Origin: Pedobacter fastidiosus
GTDB lineage: Bacteria > Bacteroidota > Bacteroidia > Sphingobacteriales > Sphingobacteriaceae
Direction: 5' to 3'
Assembly: GCF_014306625.1 (NCBI RefSeq)
Contig: NZ_JACRYL010000002.1
Location: 168,922-232,921 of the forward strand
Length of the DNA: 64,000 bases
In this document: positions 37,662 to 47,806 of the stretch, piece after piece
Position numbering within the stretch: the stretch's first letter is position 1
How the letters are laid out: every line of letters begins with the position of its first letter
The notes under the pieces: generated by a model
The model's input: only the letters and a program-made list of their open reading frames with translations
Databases searched by the model: none
What the model was told of the DNA's origin: nothing
Program-made: the position numbers and the translations under genes

Positions 37662-38567
37662 ATGATAAAAAATATTTCAGTAATTGGATCTGGAACAATG
37701 GGAAATGGCATTGCTCATACCTTTGCTCAATTCGGTTTTAAGGTAAATCTTATAGATATAAATCAAACCGCATTAGACAAGGCATTGCAAACGATTACTA
37801 AAAATCTGGAAAGACAAGTTTCTAAAGGAACCTTAACAGATATTCAAAAATCAGAAGCATTAAACAACATTAGTACATTTACATCAATTCCAGAAGGTGT
37901 AAAATTAGCAGATTTAGTGGTCGAAGCCGCAACAGAGAATGTTGATTTAAAACTTAAAATTTTTAAAGAAATAGATGAATCTGCACCTTCTGAAGCCATT
38001 TTAGCGTCCAATACATCCTCAATTTCCATCACTCAAATTGCTGCAGTAACCAATCGTGGCGATAAAGTAATTGGAATGCATTTTATGAATCCTGTCCCAG
38101 TAATGAAATTGGTTGAGGTGATTCGGGGTTATCAAACGAGCGATGAGACAACGAAAACTATTATGTCGCTTTCAGAAAGCCTTGAAAAAGTTCCGGTTGA
38201 AGTAAATGATTACCCAGGTTTTGTAGCCAACAGGATTTTAATGCCGATGATTAATGAGGCGATTTTTACCTTATATGAAGGCGTTGCTGGCGTTTACGAA
38301 ATTGATACCGTTATGAAGTTGGGAATGGCTCATCCTATGGGACCATTGCAACTGGCCGATTTTATTGGATTAGATGTTTGTTTAGCCATTTTAAAAGTTT
38401 TACACAATGGTTTCGGAAATCCTAAATATGCACCTTGCCCACTTTTAGTCAATATGGTTTCAGCCGGAAAAAAAGGAGCAAAAACTGGAGAAGGGTTTTA
38501 TAAATATACTGCTGGATCTAAAGATTTGGTAGTTTCTGAAAAGTTTAAAAAATCACTTATTAGTTAA
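37662..38567 (+). CDS. 3-hydroxyacyl-CoA (3-hydroxybutyryl-CoA) dehydrogenase
   Basis: 301-residue NAD-dependent enzyme oxidising 3-hydroxyacyl-CoA to 3-ketoacyl-CoA. The Rossmann motif is ISVIGSGTMGNGIAHTFAQ, and the active-site region includes SNTSSISITQIA and GMHFMNPVPVMKLVEVI. The C-terminal domain has NDYPGFVANRILMPMINEA. The start is the ATG at 37662, just before the NAD fold; a TTG at 37635 gives a basic extension. It could serve beta-oxidation, butanoate or phenylacetate degradation; no partner gene is adjacent. Confidence 0.92.
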   Translation: MIKNISVIGSGTMGNGIAHTFAQFGFKVNLIDINQTALDKALQTITKNLERQVSKGTLTDIQKSEALNNISTFTSIPEGVKLADLVVEAATENVDLKLKIFKEIDESAPSEAILASNTSSISITQIAAVTNRGDKVIGMHFMNPVPVMKLVEVIRGYQTSDETTKTIMSLSESLEKVPVEVNDYPGFVANRILMPMINEAIFTLYEGVAGVYEIDTVMKLGMAHPMGPLQLADFIGLDVCLAILKVLHNGFGNPKYAPCPLLVNMVSAGKKGAKTGEGFYKYTAGSKDLVVSEKFKKSLIS

Positions 38568-38635
38568 GACAGAAATAACGATAAATAAAATGCTAAAAAT
38601 TTGAGTATTTTGTTTTAATTTAGCAACGTTGATTT

Positions 38636-38656
38636 AAGTATCAAGTCTTGATACTT
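38636..38656. repeat. 21-bp palindrome upstream of ruvB
   Basis: AAGTATCAAG and CTTGATACTT are perfect 10-bp arms around one base, 29 bp before the ruvB ATG. A third GATACT occurs at 38671-38676. It could be a regulator site or a member of a dispersed repeat family. Confidence 0.6.
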
Positions 38657-38685
38657 GGTGCTAACTAATTGATACTACATAAAAA

Positions 38686-39708
38686 ATGAACGAAAATCTG
38701 GATCCCGAAGCGAGCAACTTAACCCCTACCGATCGTGATATTGAAAGGGTTTTAAGACCGCAGGCTTTTGAAGATTTTACTGGGCAGGAAAAAGTGATGG
38801 AGAATCTTCGGATTTTTGTTCAGGCAGCAAAATTGCGTGGCGAAGCTCTGGATCATGTGCTCTTACACGGCCCTCCCGGATTAGGAAAAACTACGCTATC
38901 CTATATTATTGCTAACGAGATGGGTGCCGGAATTAAAGTTACTTCTGGTCCGGTGCTAGATAAACCCGGTGATTTGGCTGGCTTATTAACTGGCTTAGAT
39001 ACTGGTGATATTCTATTTATTGATGAAATTCATCGTTTATCTCCACTGGTAGAGGAATATTTATATTCTGCGATGGAAGATTTCAAAATAGATATCATGC
39101 TAGAAACTGGTCCTAATGCTCGTTCAGTACAAATTTCTTTAAATCCATTTACACTTGTTGGCGCAACAACTCGTTCGGGTTTATTAACGGCTCCATTACG
39201 TGCCCGTTTTGGAATCAATGCCCGCTTAGCCTATTACGACGCCAAATTATTAACAACCATTGTACTACGTTCATCCGATATTTTAAAAACGCCAATTAAT
39301 GATGAAGGCGCTTATGAAATTGCCCGTAGAAGTCGCGGTACGCCTCGTATTGCAAATGCACTTTTAAGAAGAACTAGAGATTTTGCGCAAATTAAGGGAA
39401 ATGGAAACATTGATACCGAAATTGCCCGTTATGCACTAAATGCTTTAAATGTAGATGAGCACGGATTAGATGAAATGGACAACAAAATTTTGGTAACTAT
39501 AATTGATAAATTTAAAGGCGGACCAGTTGGATTAAAAACCATTGCAACGGCCGTTGGAGAAGATGAAGGTACTATTGAAGAGGTTTACGAACCATTTTTA
39601 ATTCAAGAAGGCTATATTATGCGTACCTCTCGTGGCAGAGAAGTTACCGAAGCAGCTTATAAACATTTGAAGAAAAATTATCCAGTGCAAACTGGGAAGT
39701 TGTTTTAG
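38686..39708 (+). CDS. ruvB: Holliday junction DNA helicase RuvB
   Basis: 340-residue AAA+ motor that drives branch migration with RuvA. Walker A is [10 protein letters not shown], Walker B is LFIDEIHRL, and sensor 1 and the arginine-finger region are in [18 protein letters not shown]. The winged-helix DNA-binding end ([26 protein letters not shown]) is complete. ruvA is not adjacent. Confidence 0.98.
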   Translation: MNENLDPEASNLTPTDRDIERVLRPQAFEDFTGQEKVMENLRIFVQAAKLRGEALDHVLLHGPPGLGKTTLSYIIANEMGAGIKVTSGPVLDKPGDLAGLLTGLDTGDILFIDEIHRLSPLVEEYLYSAMEDFKIDIMLETGPNARSVQISLNPFTLVGATTRSGLLTAPLRARFGINARLAYYDAKLLTTIVLRSSDILKTPINDEGAYEIARRSRGTPRIANALLRRTRDFAQIKGNGNIDTEIARYALNALNVDEHGLDEMDNKILVTIIDKFKGGPVGLKTIATAVGEDEGTIEEVYEPFLIQEGYIMRTSRGREVTEAAYKHLKKNYPVQTGKLF

Positions 39709-39887
39709 GGTTAACATTTCCCACAGATTAAAAGGATAAGAACCGCAGATCAACATAGATTTGGGTTCAAAACATTGATTATCGGAATAGTTTTTATATC
39801 CAAGATTTAATTGTTTAATTATCCAAAATCAATCCATAACAAACATTAAAGCATCTTCACTGTTCATAATTATAAACCAAACATTTT

Positions 39888-41396
39888 ATGAATATCGAAT
39901 TACGTAAATTAACCCTCGAAGATTATACTGATTTAAAAGAATCCATGCTTCAAGCTTATGATAGTATGGGTGGCTCGATTTGGCCGAAATCAAGCATTGC
40001 TAAACTTTTAAATATTTTCCCCGAAGGGCAACTTTGTATCGCCGTAGATGATAAAGTAGTGGCCTGTTCATTAGCAATAATTGTAGAGTATGATGAATAT
40101 GGAGATCGCCATACTTATAAATTAATTACTGGAGATTATTCCTTTTCTACTCATGATCCAAACGGAGATACGTTATACGGAATCGAGATTTTCGTTCATC
40201 CAGACTTTCGTGGCCTGCGTTTAGGCAGAAGATTATATGAAGCTAGAAAAGAACTTTGCGAAAGCTTAAACTTAAAAAGTATCATCGCTGGAGGTCGGAT
40301 TCCAGGTTATCATGCTCATGCAAATGAGTTAAGTCCGAGGCAATATATAGACAAGGTAAAATCCAAAGAAATTTACGATCCTACCCTAACGTTTCAAATT
40401 TCCAATGATTTCCACGTTAGAAAAGTTTTAAAAAATTACTTACCAGGCGATCACGAATCTAAAGAATATGCAACCCTAATTGAGTGGAATAACATCTATT
40501 ATCAAGGCTTAGATGCCTCAGCACGTTCGGCTATGACCATCCGTTTAGGTTTGGTGCAATGGGAAATGCGTTTATTTCCAGATATGGCCGTTTTTTATGA
40601 GCAGGTAGAATTCTTTGTTGATGCTTTGAGTGGATACAAATCTGATTTTATCCTATTTCCCGAGCTCTTCAATACGCCGTTATTGCAACCTTATAATCAT
40701 TTACCGGAGATTGAAGCGATGCGTAAACTGGCAGAAAAAACACAAGAGATTGTAGATAAAATGCATGAATATGCGTTGAGTTATAATGTAAATATCATTA
40801 CCGGAAGTATGCCATTGCTAGAAGATGGTAAATTATATAATGCAACTTACTTATGTCACAGAACGGGAAAAATTGATGAGTATAGAAAAATTCACATCAC
40901 CCCTAACGAACAAAAATATTATGGAATGGTTGGTGGGGATAAAGTTCAGGTTTTTGACACAGATTGTGGCAAAGTCGGGATTTTAATTTGCTATGACGTA
41001 GAATTCCCGGAATTGAGCAGGATTTATGCCGATCAAGGAATGCAAATTTTATTTGTTCCGTTTTTAACGGATACCCAAAATGGCTACACCCGAGTACGCC
41101 ATTGCGCACAAGCAAGAGCAATTGAGAACGAATGTTATGTGGCTATTGCAGGTTGTGTAGGGAATCTTCCGAAGGTAAATAATATGGATATTCAATTTGC
41201 GCAATCTGCTGTTTTTACACCCTCAGATTTTGCTTTCCCAACCAATGCAGTTAAAGCTGAGGCCACTCCAAACACAGAAATGGTTCTTGTTGTGGATGTA
41301 GATCTTCATTTATTGGATGAATTGCACCATTACGGAACGGTTAAAGTTTTAAAAGATAGAAGGACTGATTTATATCAAACTAGACTATTAAAATAA
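39888..41396 (+). CDS. GNAT acetyltransferase fused to carbon-nitrogen hydrolase
   Basis: 502 residues. An N-terminal GNAT domain (about 1-190) has the acetyl-CoA loop HPDFRGLRLGRRLYEARKEL. The C-terminal nitrilase-superfamily domain (215-495) keeps the full Glu-Lys-Cys triad: FPELF, YRKIH and LICYDVEFPE. This two-domain architecture is a known uncharacterised family; acetylation followed by amide hydrolysis of a small amine is a guess. It has its own terminator, shared with the convergent small membrane protein gene. Confidence 0.88.
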   Translation: MNIELRKLTLEDYTDLKESMLQAYDSMGGSIWPKSSIAKLLNIFPEGQLCIAVDDKVVACSLAIIVEYDEYGDRHTYKLITGDYSFSTHDPNGDTLYGIEIFVHPDFRGLRLGRRLYEARKELCESLNLKSIIAGGRIPGYHAHANELSPRQYIDKVKSKEIYDPTLTFQISNDFHVRKVLKNYLPGDHESKEYATLIEWNNIYYQGLDASARSAMTIRLGLVQWEMRLFPDMAVFYEQVEFFVDALSGYKSDFILFPELFNTPLLQPYNHLPEIEAMRKLAEKTQEIVDKMHEYALSYNVNIITGSMPLLEDGKLYNATYLCHRTGKIDEYRKIHITPNEQKYYGMVGGDKVQVFDTDCGKVGILICYDVEFPELSRIYADQGMQILFVPFLTDTQNGYTRVRHCAQARAIENECYVAIAGCVGNLPKVNNMDIQFAQSAVFTPSDFAFPTNAVKAEATPNTEMVLVVDVDLHLLDELHHYGTVKVLKDRRTDLYQTRLLK

Positions 41397-41403
41397 TTCT
41401 CTA

Positions 41404-41440
41404 AAACAAAAAATGCCGGTAACATCACTTACCGGCATTT
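41404..41440. terminator. Bidirectional terminator between convergent genes
   Basis: AAATGCCGGTAA (41411-41422) and TTACCGGCATTT (41429-41440) form a perfect 12-bp stem with a 6-nt loop. A-rich sequence on the left gives a T run for the minus strand. Confidence 0.85.
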
Positions 41441-41459
41441 CAATATAATCTAAAGCTAA

Positions 41460-41666
41460 TTATTTTCTCATTGCAAACCACACAATTAGGCCAATAATAA
41501 TGGCTATTGGTAAAATCCATTTTAATACAGAACCCGCACCATTTTCATCTTTTTCTGTTACCGCAGGTTTTGCTGGTCCCGGATCTTCTTTATGACTTTC
41601 GTAATCTTTCTCTATCGGTTTTGGAGCTTCCCCTGACTCGACATGTTGTGGATCTATATTTTCCAT
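41460..41666 (-). CDS. Small tail-anchored membrane protein, unknown function
   Basis: 68 residues. The N-terminal 45 residues are acidic and proline-rich (PKPIEKDYESHKEDPGPAKP). One hydrophobic helix (WILPIAIIIGLIVWFAM) ends in Arg-Lys, so the bulk should face away from the terminal basic pair. No family was recognised. It has a clear ATG and a good terminator downstream, which supports it as a real gene. Confidence 0.65.
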   Translation of the reverse strand: MENIDPQHVESGEAPKPIEKDYESHKEDPGPAKPAVTEKDENGAGSVLKWILPIAIIIGLIVWFAMRK

Positions 41667-41777
41667 GTTCTTATTTTGAGTAAAGGCCTCTAATCAATCA
41701 AGAAGCCAGTAATTAATTAATTTAGTTTTCTTAATTTACAACAAGTGATTAGTCAAAAGGTTTTAAATCATAAGCCT

Positions 41778-41785
41778 TATCTTTG
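41778..41785 (+). promoter_or_regulatory. -7 promoter element that decides the queG start
   Basis: TATCTTTG matches TAnnTTTG and lies inside the upstream extension of the queG frame. The GTG at 41793 follows after seven bases, so a near-leaderless mRNA starting at that GTG fits better than the GTG at 41745. Confidence 0.5.
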
Positions 41786-41792
41786 CAAAACC

Positions 41793-42725
41793 GTGTACAA
41801 CAATTCTGCAAAATACAGTCAATTAATAAAAGATGAAGCCATTCGTTTGGGCTTTATCTCCTGTGGTATTTCTAAAGCTGAGTTTTTGGAAGAAGATGCG
41901 CCAAGGTTGGAAAAATGGCTAAAAAATAATCACCATGGCGAAATGAAGTATATGGAAAACTACTTCGATAAACGTTTAGATCCTCGTTTATTGGTTGATG
42001 ATGCTAAATCTGTAATCTCCTTATCTTTAAACTATTATACTGAGGAAAAACAAGCGGATGCAAACGCACCAAAAATATCCAAATATGCTTATGGGCAAGA
42101 TTATCACACTGTTATCAAGGAAAAACTTAAAGAACTTTTATTTTTTATAGAGGAGAATATTGGCGAAGTTTCTGGGAGAGCTTTTGTAGATTCTGCACCT
42201 GTTCTGGATCGAGCTTGGGCAAAGAAATCAGGGATTGGCTGGATTGGAAAAAACTCTAATTTAATCAGTAAAACAGATGGTTCTTTCTTCTTTTTGGCAG
42301 AATTAATTATAGATTTAGAATTAGACTATGATCATCCTTTTCAAACCGACCATTGTGGAACCTGCACACGTTGTTTAGATGCCTGCCCTACTGATGCCAT
42401 AATTGCGCCACAAGTTGTAGATGGAACAAAATGTATTTCGTATCTCACCATAGAATTAAAGGAAGAAATCCCTACAGAATTTAAAGATAAAATGGCCAAC
42501 TGGATGTTTGGCTGTGATATTTGCCAAGATGTTTGCCCTTGGAATCGTTTTTCTAAAGCACACAACGAACCGGCTTTTAAGCCAGAAAATGGTTTGTTAG
42601 ATTTAAATGAAAAAGACCTCACCGAGATTACCGATGAAGTCTTTAAAAAGGTTTTTAAGGGCTCTGCAGTTAAGCGTACCAAGTTTAATGGCTTAAAGAG
42701 AAATATCGATTTTTTGAAATCTTAG
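41793..42725 (+). CDS. queG: Epoxyqueuosine reductase
   Basis: About 310 residues. A cobalamin- and iron-sulfur-dependent enzyme that performs the last step of queuosine tRNA modification. Motifs are [24 protein letters not shown] and two ferredoxin-type clusters, [16 protein letters not shown] and [13 protein letters not shown]. The GTG at 41793 is preferred because of the promoter box just upstream and because [14 protein letters not shown] is where homologues begin; a GTG at 41745 is the longest possibility. Confidence 0.93.
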   Translation: MYNNSAKYSQLIKDEAIRLGFISCGISKAEFLEEDAPRLEKWLKNNHHGEMKYMENYFDKRLDPRLLVDDAKSVISLSLNYYTEEKQADANAPKISKYAYGQDYHTVIKEKLKELLFFIEENIGEVSGRAFVDSAPVLDRAWAKKSGIGWIGKNSNLISKTDGSFFFLAELIIDLELDYDHPFQTDHCGTCTRCLDACPTDAIIAPQVVDGTKCISYLTIELKEEIPTEFKDKMANWMFGCDICQDVCPWNRFSKAHNEPAFKPENGLLDLNEKDLTEITDEVFKKVFKGSAVKRTKFNGLKRNIDFLKS

Positions 42726-42738
42726 AAAATAAAATTAT

Positions 42739-44598
42739 CTAATTCACCGAGAAGCTGTTATCACTTTTAACCTTATCTGGAATGTGGGCACTTCCCATAA
42801 CCACTTTTGATAATTTTTTAGTCGTTTTGATTTCAATTACAACTTGCTTATCTCCCTTTTCCCAAACTCCAATAGTACTGTGATTCTTTTCAATACTACC
42901 ATCACTATAGGTCAAGGTTAAATCGATTGGTAAAGGTTTAATGCTTTTATTTTCGATGTTTATTGAATATCCCGAAGCTGTTTTGTCTACTGCTTTTATG
43001 GCCATGTCGGTAACACCACCTTCAAAAAACCACGCTTTCCAAAACCAGTTTAAATTTTTGCCACTGCCTTCATTAATACTATTGAAGAAATCGTAAGGCA
43101 TAGGATGTTTCCCATTCCAGTTTTTGATGTAAGTGTGCAAAGCTTTTGTAAATAACTCCTCTCCCAAATAATCTTTCACGTATAAATAGGCCAAACCCGG
43201 CTTCGGATATGAATTTGTAAAAGAACCTGAACCTTTAAGATCTGGAGTCAAGGTCATAATAGGGGTATCGTCTTTACTCCCTGATGAAGACGCAGTTGGT
43301 TGAATTCCATATTCATCAACAATTGTAGAATCAATGATCGGGGAAATTAACCACTCGCCTATTGTTGCCCAGCCTTCATCCATCCAGCCATATTTGGTTT
43401 CGTTTATACCCATATAAAATGGAAACATGGTATGAAAAATCTCGTGATCGGTTAAAGTAATGGCATCAACACGGTTATCTACCGGATTATCATTTACCAT
43501 CATTGGGTATTCCATCTGATCTAAACCATCAAAAATAGTTTCGTGATTGTATGGAAATGGCCATTTTGGAAAAGTATAGCTCATAGATTCTACTGTTTTG
43601 CGAGCAAAATCTATTACCTCATAATAATCTTTATGTTTTGGATTAAAAACGGCATCAACTCGAGTTCTTCTTTTGGTACTTGGATCTACCACAAGGCTTG
43701 AAGATTTCCACAAATAATGATCGCTTAACGCAAATACAAAATCCGTTACATTTTTAGCTTCAAATTTGAATGTATTAAAATCGTTTGGTTGGGTTACTTT
43801 TTTATCTGCCAAATCCTTATCGGTGATTACATCAACAACGGCGTCGTTTTTCTCAGCCATTAACATTCTTGATACGATATCTTTCTGAAACACCGAGGAA
43901 GCATTTTTCAAATCACCTGTTGCCCAAACACTATAACCGCCTGGAACAGTTACTTCTGCATTGAAGTTATCAAAATCGTTATAAAACTCTTCCGCTCCTG
44001 TGTAGGGAAATTTGTTCCAACCATCTACATCATCATAAACAGCAATTCGCGGAAAAAAGTAAGCAACAAAGTGCGAGCCTTCATCTACTTGGCCTGTACG
44101 CATATGCGAACCCTTATTTAGCGTATAATTATAATCGATAGAAAACGTAATGGTTTTACCAGGTAACACAGCCGGAACATTCACAGTCATGTTGGTTCCA
44201 TCAATCTTAAAATCACTTATTGATTTCCCATTAGATAACATTTTATTAATAGAAACGCCTTCACCTAAGTCTGATTCTGCAAACTTTGCTTTTCTAGGTG
44301 TTCCTTTTTTGTACAAATTTGGATAAAGTTTAAACCAAATTTCTTTCAAAGTATCTGGACTGTGATTAGTATATACAACTTCTACCTTTCCTTTTAGCAA
44401 ACGGCTTGCCGGGTTAAAATCGACTTTTAAGGTATAGTTAGCACTATTTTGCCAATATTTTTTACCTGGTTTGCCGTCTACATTTCTAGTGCCTTTTGTG
44501 TAAGTATTTTGAAAAACAGGTTCAATTGGAAGTTGTACCTGAGCGTTAGCATATATTGCCGAAATCAGGAAAACGCTAAGTATTTTTAAAAATTTCAT
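42739..44598 (-). CDS. M1-family metallopeptidase (secreted)
   Basis: 619 residues with a signal peptide (ending ANAQVQ). The zinc site is HEIFH at 385-389 with the third ligand Glu in the HEXXH-X18-E spacing (GWMDEGWA). The substrate N-terminus motif appears as GLDQMEYPMMVND in place of GAMEN. A C-terminal beta domain follows. It is probably a periplasmic aminopeptidase. It is convergent with queG, with 13 bp between them and no obvious terminator. Confidence 0.9.
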   Translation of the reverse strand: MKFLKILSVFLISAIYANAQVQLPIEPVFQNTYTKGTRNVDGKPGKKYWQNSANYTLKVDFNPASRLLKGKVEVVYTNHSPDTLKEIWFKLYPNLYKKGTPRKAKFAESDLGEGVSINKMLSNGKSISDFKIDGTNMTVNVPAVLPGKTITFSIDYNYTLNKGSHMRTGQVDEGSHFVAYFFPRIAVYDDVDGWNKFPYTGAEEFYNDFDNFNAEVTVPGGYSVWATGDLKNASSVFQKDIVSRMLMAEKNDAVVDVITDKDLADKKVTQPNDFNTFKFEAKNVTDFVFALSDHYLWKSSSLVVDPSTKRRTRVDAVFNPKHKDYYEVIDFARKTVESMSYTFPKWPFPYNHETIFDGLDQMEYPMMVNDNPVDNRVDAITLTDHEIFHTMFPFYMGINETKYGWMDEGWATIGEWLISPIIDSTIVDEYGIQPTASSSGSKDDTPIMTLTPDLKGSGSFTNSYPKPGLAYLYVKDYLGEELFTKALHTYIKNWNGKHPMPYDFFNSINEGSGKNLNWFWKAWFFEGGVTDMAIKAVDKTASGYSINIENKSIKPLPIDLTLTYSDGSIEKNHSTIGVWEKGDKQVVIEIKTTKKLSKVVMGSAHIPDKVKSDNSFSVN

Positions 44599-44691
44599 AT
44601 AATAATTAAATCAAAGAAGTAGAATTCATTTCTTGCTTCTTTTGTGCTTGAAATATTAACCAAGTTCATCTCTGGTCTTTAAGCTTTCACC

Positions 44692-45645
44692 TTACTTCCC
44701 GAACTTCATTTTCAGCTGCTCCAACATATCTGTATTAATTGGTTCTGCTGGTTTTTCCTTTTTAGGCTGAGGTTTAGGCGTGTATTGTGGTTTGTTAGCA
44801 GGTGTTTGATTTTGAGGTCGTGGCGCTCTATTCTCGTTTTTCTTAGCATTAAACTTCGCCCACTCTTCATCTAACTTCTTTTTAGTGTACAAAGGAAAAT
44901 CACCTTGTTTCATCCATGCATAATAGCTTGGCTCAACTGAAAACACTTGTTCTGTTGTTTTTCCTTTATGTTTACCGAAGTTGAAACAAACTTCATTATC
45001 ATCATTAAAAACCATTCTACCGGCAAAATCTACTGGCTTATTAATATTTGTGAATATGTGTAAAGCATCTACATCGTTAACAACAGGAATGCTTTTTACA
45101 CCTTGTTTACTTTCAAACTCAGTTTCTTTATACATTTCCAGCTGACCCAGTAAAACTTTATAAGTTGCTATAACATCAGCTTCTGCTGCATGCGCATTAA
45201 TTAAATCTTCCTGACAGTAAAACTTGTATGCAGCTTTTAATGTACGTTGTTCCATTTGATGGAAAACATTTTGCACATCAACAAACTTGCGGTTGCTCAT
45301 GTCAAAATCTACGTCTGCTCTTAAAAATTCTTCCAAAAGCATTGGAATATCAAATTTATTTGAATTGTATCCAGCTAAATCACTTTCTCCAATAAACTCA
45401 GCAATTTCTTGAGCCAAAACTTTAAACGTAGGTTCATTGGCAATATCTTCATCATAAATTCCATGAATCAAAGATGTTTGCAACGGTATTGGCATTTCTG
45501 GATTAACACGCCAAGTTTTAACAATTTCAGAACCATCTGGCATTGCTTTCAAAACTGCAATTTCTACAATTCTATCAGCTCCAACATTTATACCTGTAGC
45601 CTCTAAATCGAAAAATGCTAACGGACGTTTTAAATTTAATTTCAT
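44692..45645 (-). CDS. 3'-5' exonuclease with DUF3820 and Pro/Lys tail
   Basis: 317 residues. DEDDh exonuclease motifs: FFDLEATGINVGADRIVEIA (Exo I), LAGYNSNKFDIPMLLEEF (Exo II) and HAAEADVIATY (Exo III). After a linker comes a DUF3820-like segment, CFNFGKHKGKTTEQVF. The tail is a disordered Pro/Lys/Gln-rich stretch ending with a short helix, a possible protein-contact site. It resembles stand-alone DnaQ-like proteins of Bacteroidota annotated as Pol III epsilon; its role in replication is not proven. Confidence 0.87.
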   Translation of the reverse strand: MKLNLKRPLAFFDLEATGINVGADRIVEIAVLKAMPDGSEIVKTWRVNPEMPIPLQTSLIHGIYDEDIANEPTFKVLAQEIAEFIGESDLAGYNSNKFDIPMLLEEFLRADVDFDMSNRKFVDVQNVFHQMEQRTLKAAYKFYCQEDLINAHAAEADVIATYKVLLGQLEMYKETEFESKQGVKSIPVVNDVDALHIFTNINKPVDFAGRMVFNDDNEVCFNFGKHKGKTTEQVFSVEPSYYAWMKQGDFPLYTKKKLDEEWAKFNAKKNENRAPRPQNQTPANKPQYTPKPQPKKEKPAEPINTDMLEQLKMKFGK

Positions 45646-45832
45646 TCTTTTTTGATGTGAGATTGAGACATTGATTTGCCACCAACGTTCTATAATATTT
45701 TTTATTCAAAAGTGCTAAAAAGGTTTCATTACTTCTTTAAAACAACCTAACTAATTTAAAAATATAATTGTCAAATTATTTCCTAATATTAGTTCCTACC
45801 TTTAAATTGCCTTAAATTATTATCCGCTCCAG

Positions 45833-47806
45833 ATGAAAAACATTCTAACCATTGTAATACTATTCTTTTTAAGCTTAACGGCTTACGCTCAAAACTTTAA
45901 CTACGGCGCAACGACCTATGATGAATATGAATTCAATAAAAAAACCATTGATAGTAATGCTAATGCAGTTGTTTTAAAGGAGTTTGGAACCGCCTCTCTT
46001 CAGTTAAATGATAATACGGGGCGATTGGAATTGGTATTTGATCACCATGTGAAAATTAAAATCTACAACAAAGAGGGTTTTAAAGAAGCAAACATTGTGA
46101 TTCCGATGTATAAGGATGATAGCCGTGAAGAAAGCATCTCTGAACTGAAAGCTTCTACTTTTAACTACGAGAATGGAAGTTTCGTGGAAACCATAATGGA
46201 TAAAAAAGGTGTATTTACAGAAAATAAATCAAAATATTTAAGGCTTACTAAATTTACTTTACCAAACCTTAAAGAAGGATCGATTATCGAATATAGCTAT
46301 CGCCTGATATCGCCAAATATCTTCAATTTCAAATCTTGGGAGTTTCAAAGCGACATTCCAAAGGTGATTAGTGAATATATGGTTTACATCCCCGGAAATT
46401 ATAACTACAATGTTTCACTCAGAGGATTCCAAAAGTTATCCAATCAGAAAGTTGAACTGGCTAAAGAATGTTTAAGGGCTGGCGGCGTATCTATGGATTG
46501 CTCAAAAATTACTTATCAAATGAAGAATGTGCCTGCATTTATTGAAGAAGATAATATGACGGCTCCGAGTAATTTTAAATCTGCCGTTTACTTCGAACTA
46601 TCTGATGTTCAAAATATTAACGGTGGAAAAACTTCTTACACCAAAACTTGGAAAGATATTGATTACGACTTGGCATCAGAAAAAAGAATTGGTGCCCAGA
46701 TGAAAAGGAAAGATGTTTATAAGGATCTTATTCCGATTATAACTAAAGATGCAACCGATGATTTAAGTAAAGCTAAAGCCATTTACGATTACATTAAAAA
46801 ACAGATTAAGTGGAATAATTATGTTGGAATGTACTCTGAAGATAATATTAAAAAAGCTTTGGAAATTAGATCTGGAAACACGGCAGATCTAAATTTAAAT
46901 TTAATTTCCGCACTTTCTACTGCAAATTTAGATGCAGAAGCGGTAATTCTTTCCACTCGAGAAAATGGTACGGTAAATAAGCTTTATCCAGTTGTAAGCG
47001 ATTTTAACTATCTTATTGCAAAAGTAAATATTGGTGATAAAAGCTATCTATTAGATGCTTCAGAGCCATTACTGCCTTTCGGATTACTGCCACTTCGTTG
47101 CATAAATGATCAGGGCCGAGTAATCAATTTAAAAAAGCCATCTCATTGGATCGACTTAAAAGCATCTCAAAAAACAATTACCAGTTACATATTAACCGGA
47201 ACCTTAAATAGTGATGGTAAAATTACTGGAACGATTACGACACACAGTTCTGGTTATGCAGCATTTAACAAAAGGAGAGAAATTAAACGTTATAGTTCAC
47301 CAGAAGAATATGTAGAAAAACTGGATGAGCGAATGCCAAAAATTAAGATTTTAAAACAGCAAATCACTAATTTGGATAGTGTAGAAAACACGCTTACTGA
47401 GCGTTACGAAGTAGAATTTACGGTTTATGATGGCATGAAAACTCAATTTTATTTTAGTCCTTTTTTTATAAATACCATTTCTAAAAACCCTTATAATTTA
47501 AACGACAGAACTTACCCTATCGATCTTGGAACCGCTTCTGATGAACGGATTATTATTAACATTACCATGCCAGATAAATATGAATTATTGGAAAAACCTA
47601 AGGATATGGCAATAGCGCTCCCCAATAATGGTGGAAAATACTTGCTAAAAACCTCTTTTGAAGATAATTCAATTTCATGCAGTCAAATTTTACAGCTCAA
47701 CAATGCCATTTATCCGGCAGAAGAATATCTTGTTTTAAAGGAGTTTTACAGTAAAATTATTCAAAATCAAAAAACAGAACTTCTATTTAAAAAAGACTCA
47801 AAATGA
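45833..47806 (+). CDS. DUF3857 protein with inactive transglutaminase-like domain
   Basis: 657 residues with a signal peptide (ending AYAQ). An N-terminal DUF3857 domain is followed by a transglutaminase-like fold and a DUF2569-style beta C terminus. At the place of the catalytic GxCxD motif the sequence is SGNTADLNLNLISAL, so Cys is Thr. The expected His (FNH) reads FNY. Both catalytic residues are therefore lost, and this should be a non-enzymatic paralogue. It overlaps the next, catalytically intact paralogue by 4 bp (ATGA). Periplasmic; function unknown. Confidence 0.82.
   Translation: MKNILTIVILFFLSLTAYAQNFNYGATTYDEYEFNKKTIDSNANAVVLKEFGTASLQLNDNTGRLELVFDHHVKIKIYNKEGFKEANIVIPMYKDDSREESISELKASTFNYENGSFVETIMDKKGVFTENKSKYLRLTKFTLPNLKEGSIIEYSYRLISPNIFNFKSWEFQSDIPKVISEYMVYIPGNYNYNVSLRGFQKLSNQKVELAKECLRAGGVSMDCSKITYQMKNVPAFIEEDNMTAPSNFKSAVYFELSDVQNINGGKTSYTKTWKDIDYDLASEKRIGAQMKRKDVYKDLIPIITKDATDDLSKAKAIYDYIKKQIKWNNYVGMYSEDNIKKALEIRSGNTADLNLNLISALSTANLDAEAVILSTRENGTVNKLYPVVSDFNYLIAKVNIGDKSYLLDASEPLLPFGLLPLRCINDQGRVINLKKPSHWIDLKASQKTITSYILTGTLNSDGKITGTITTHSSGYAAFNKRREIKRYSSPEEYVEKLDERMPKIKILKQQITNLDSVENTLTERYEVEFTVYDGMKTQFYFSPFFINTISKNPYNLNDRTYPIDLGTASDERIIINITMPDKYELLEKPKDMAIALPNNGGKYLLKTSFEDNSISCSQILQLNNAIYPAEEYLVLKEFYSKIIQNQKTELLFKKDSK

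Noticed and set aside
39709..39790. CACAGATTAAAAGGATAAG...CGCAGATCAACATAGATTT direct-repeat-like stretch
   Set aside because: It resembles decayed CACAGAT/CGCAGAT repeats seen in Bacteroidota, but it is too diverged here to call as a repeat. The TAGATTTG in it matches a -7 box but is 125 bp from the next gene.
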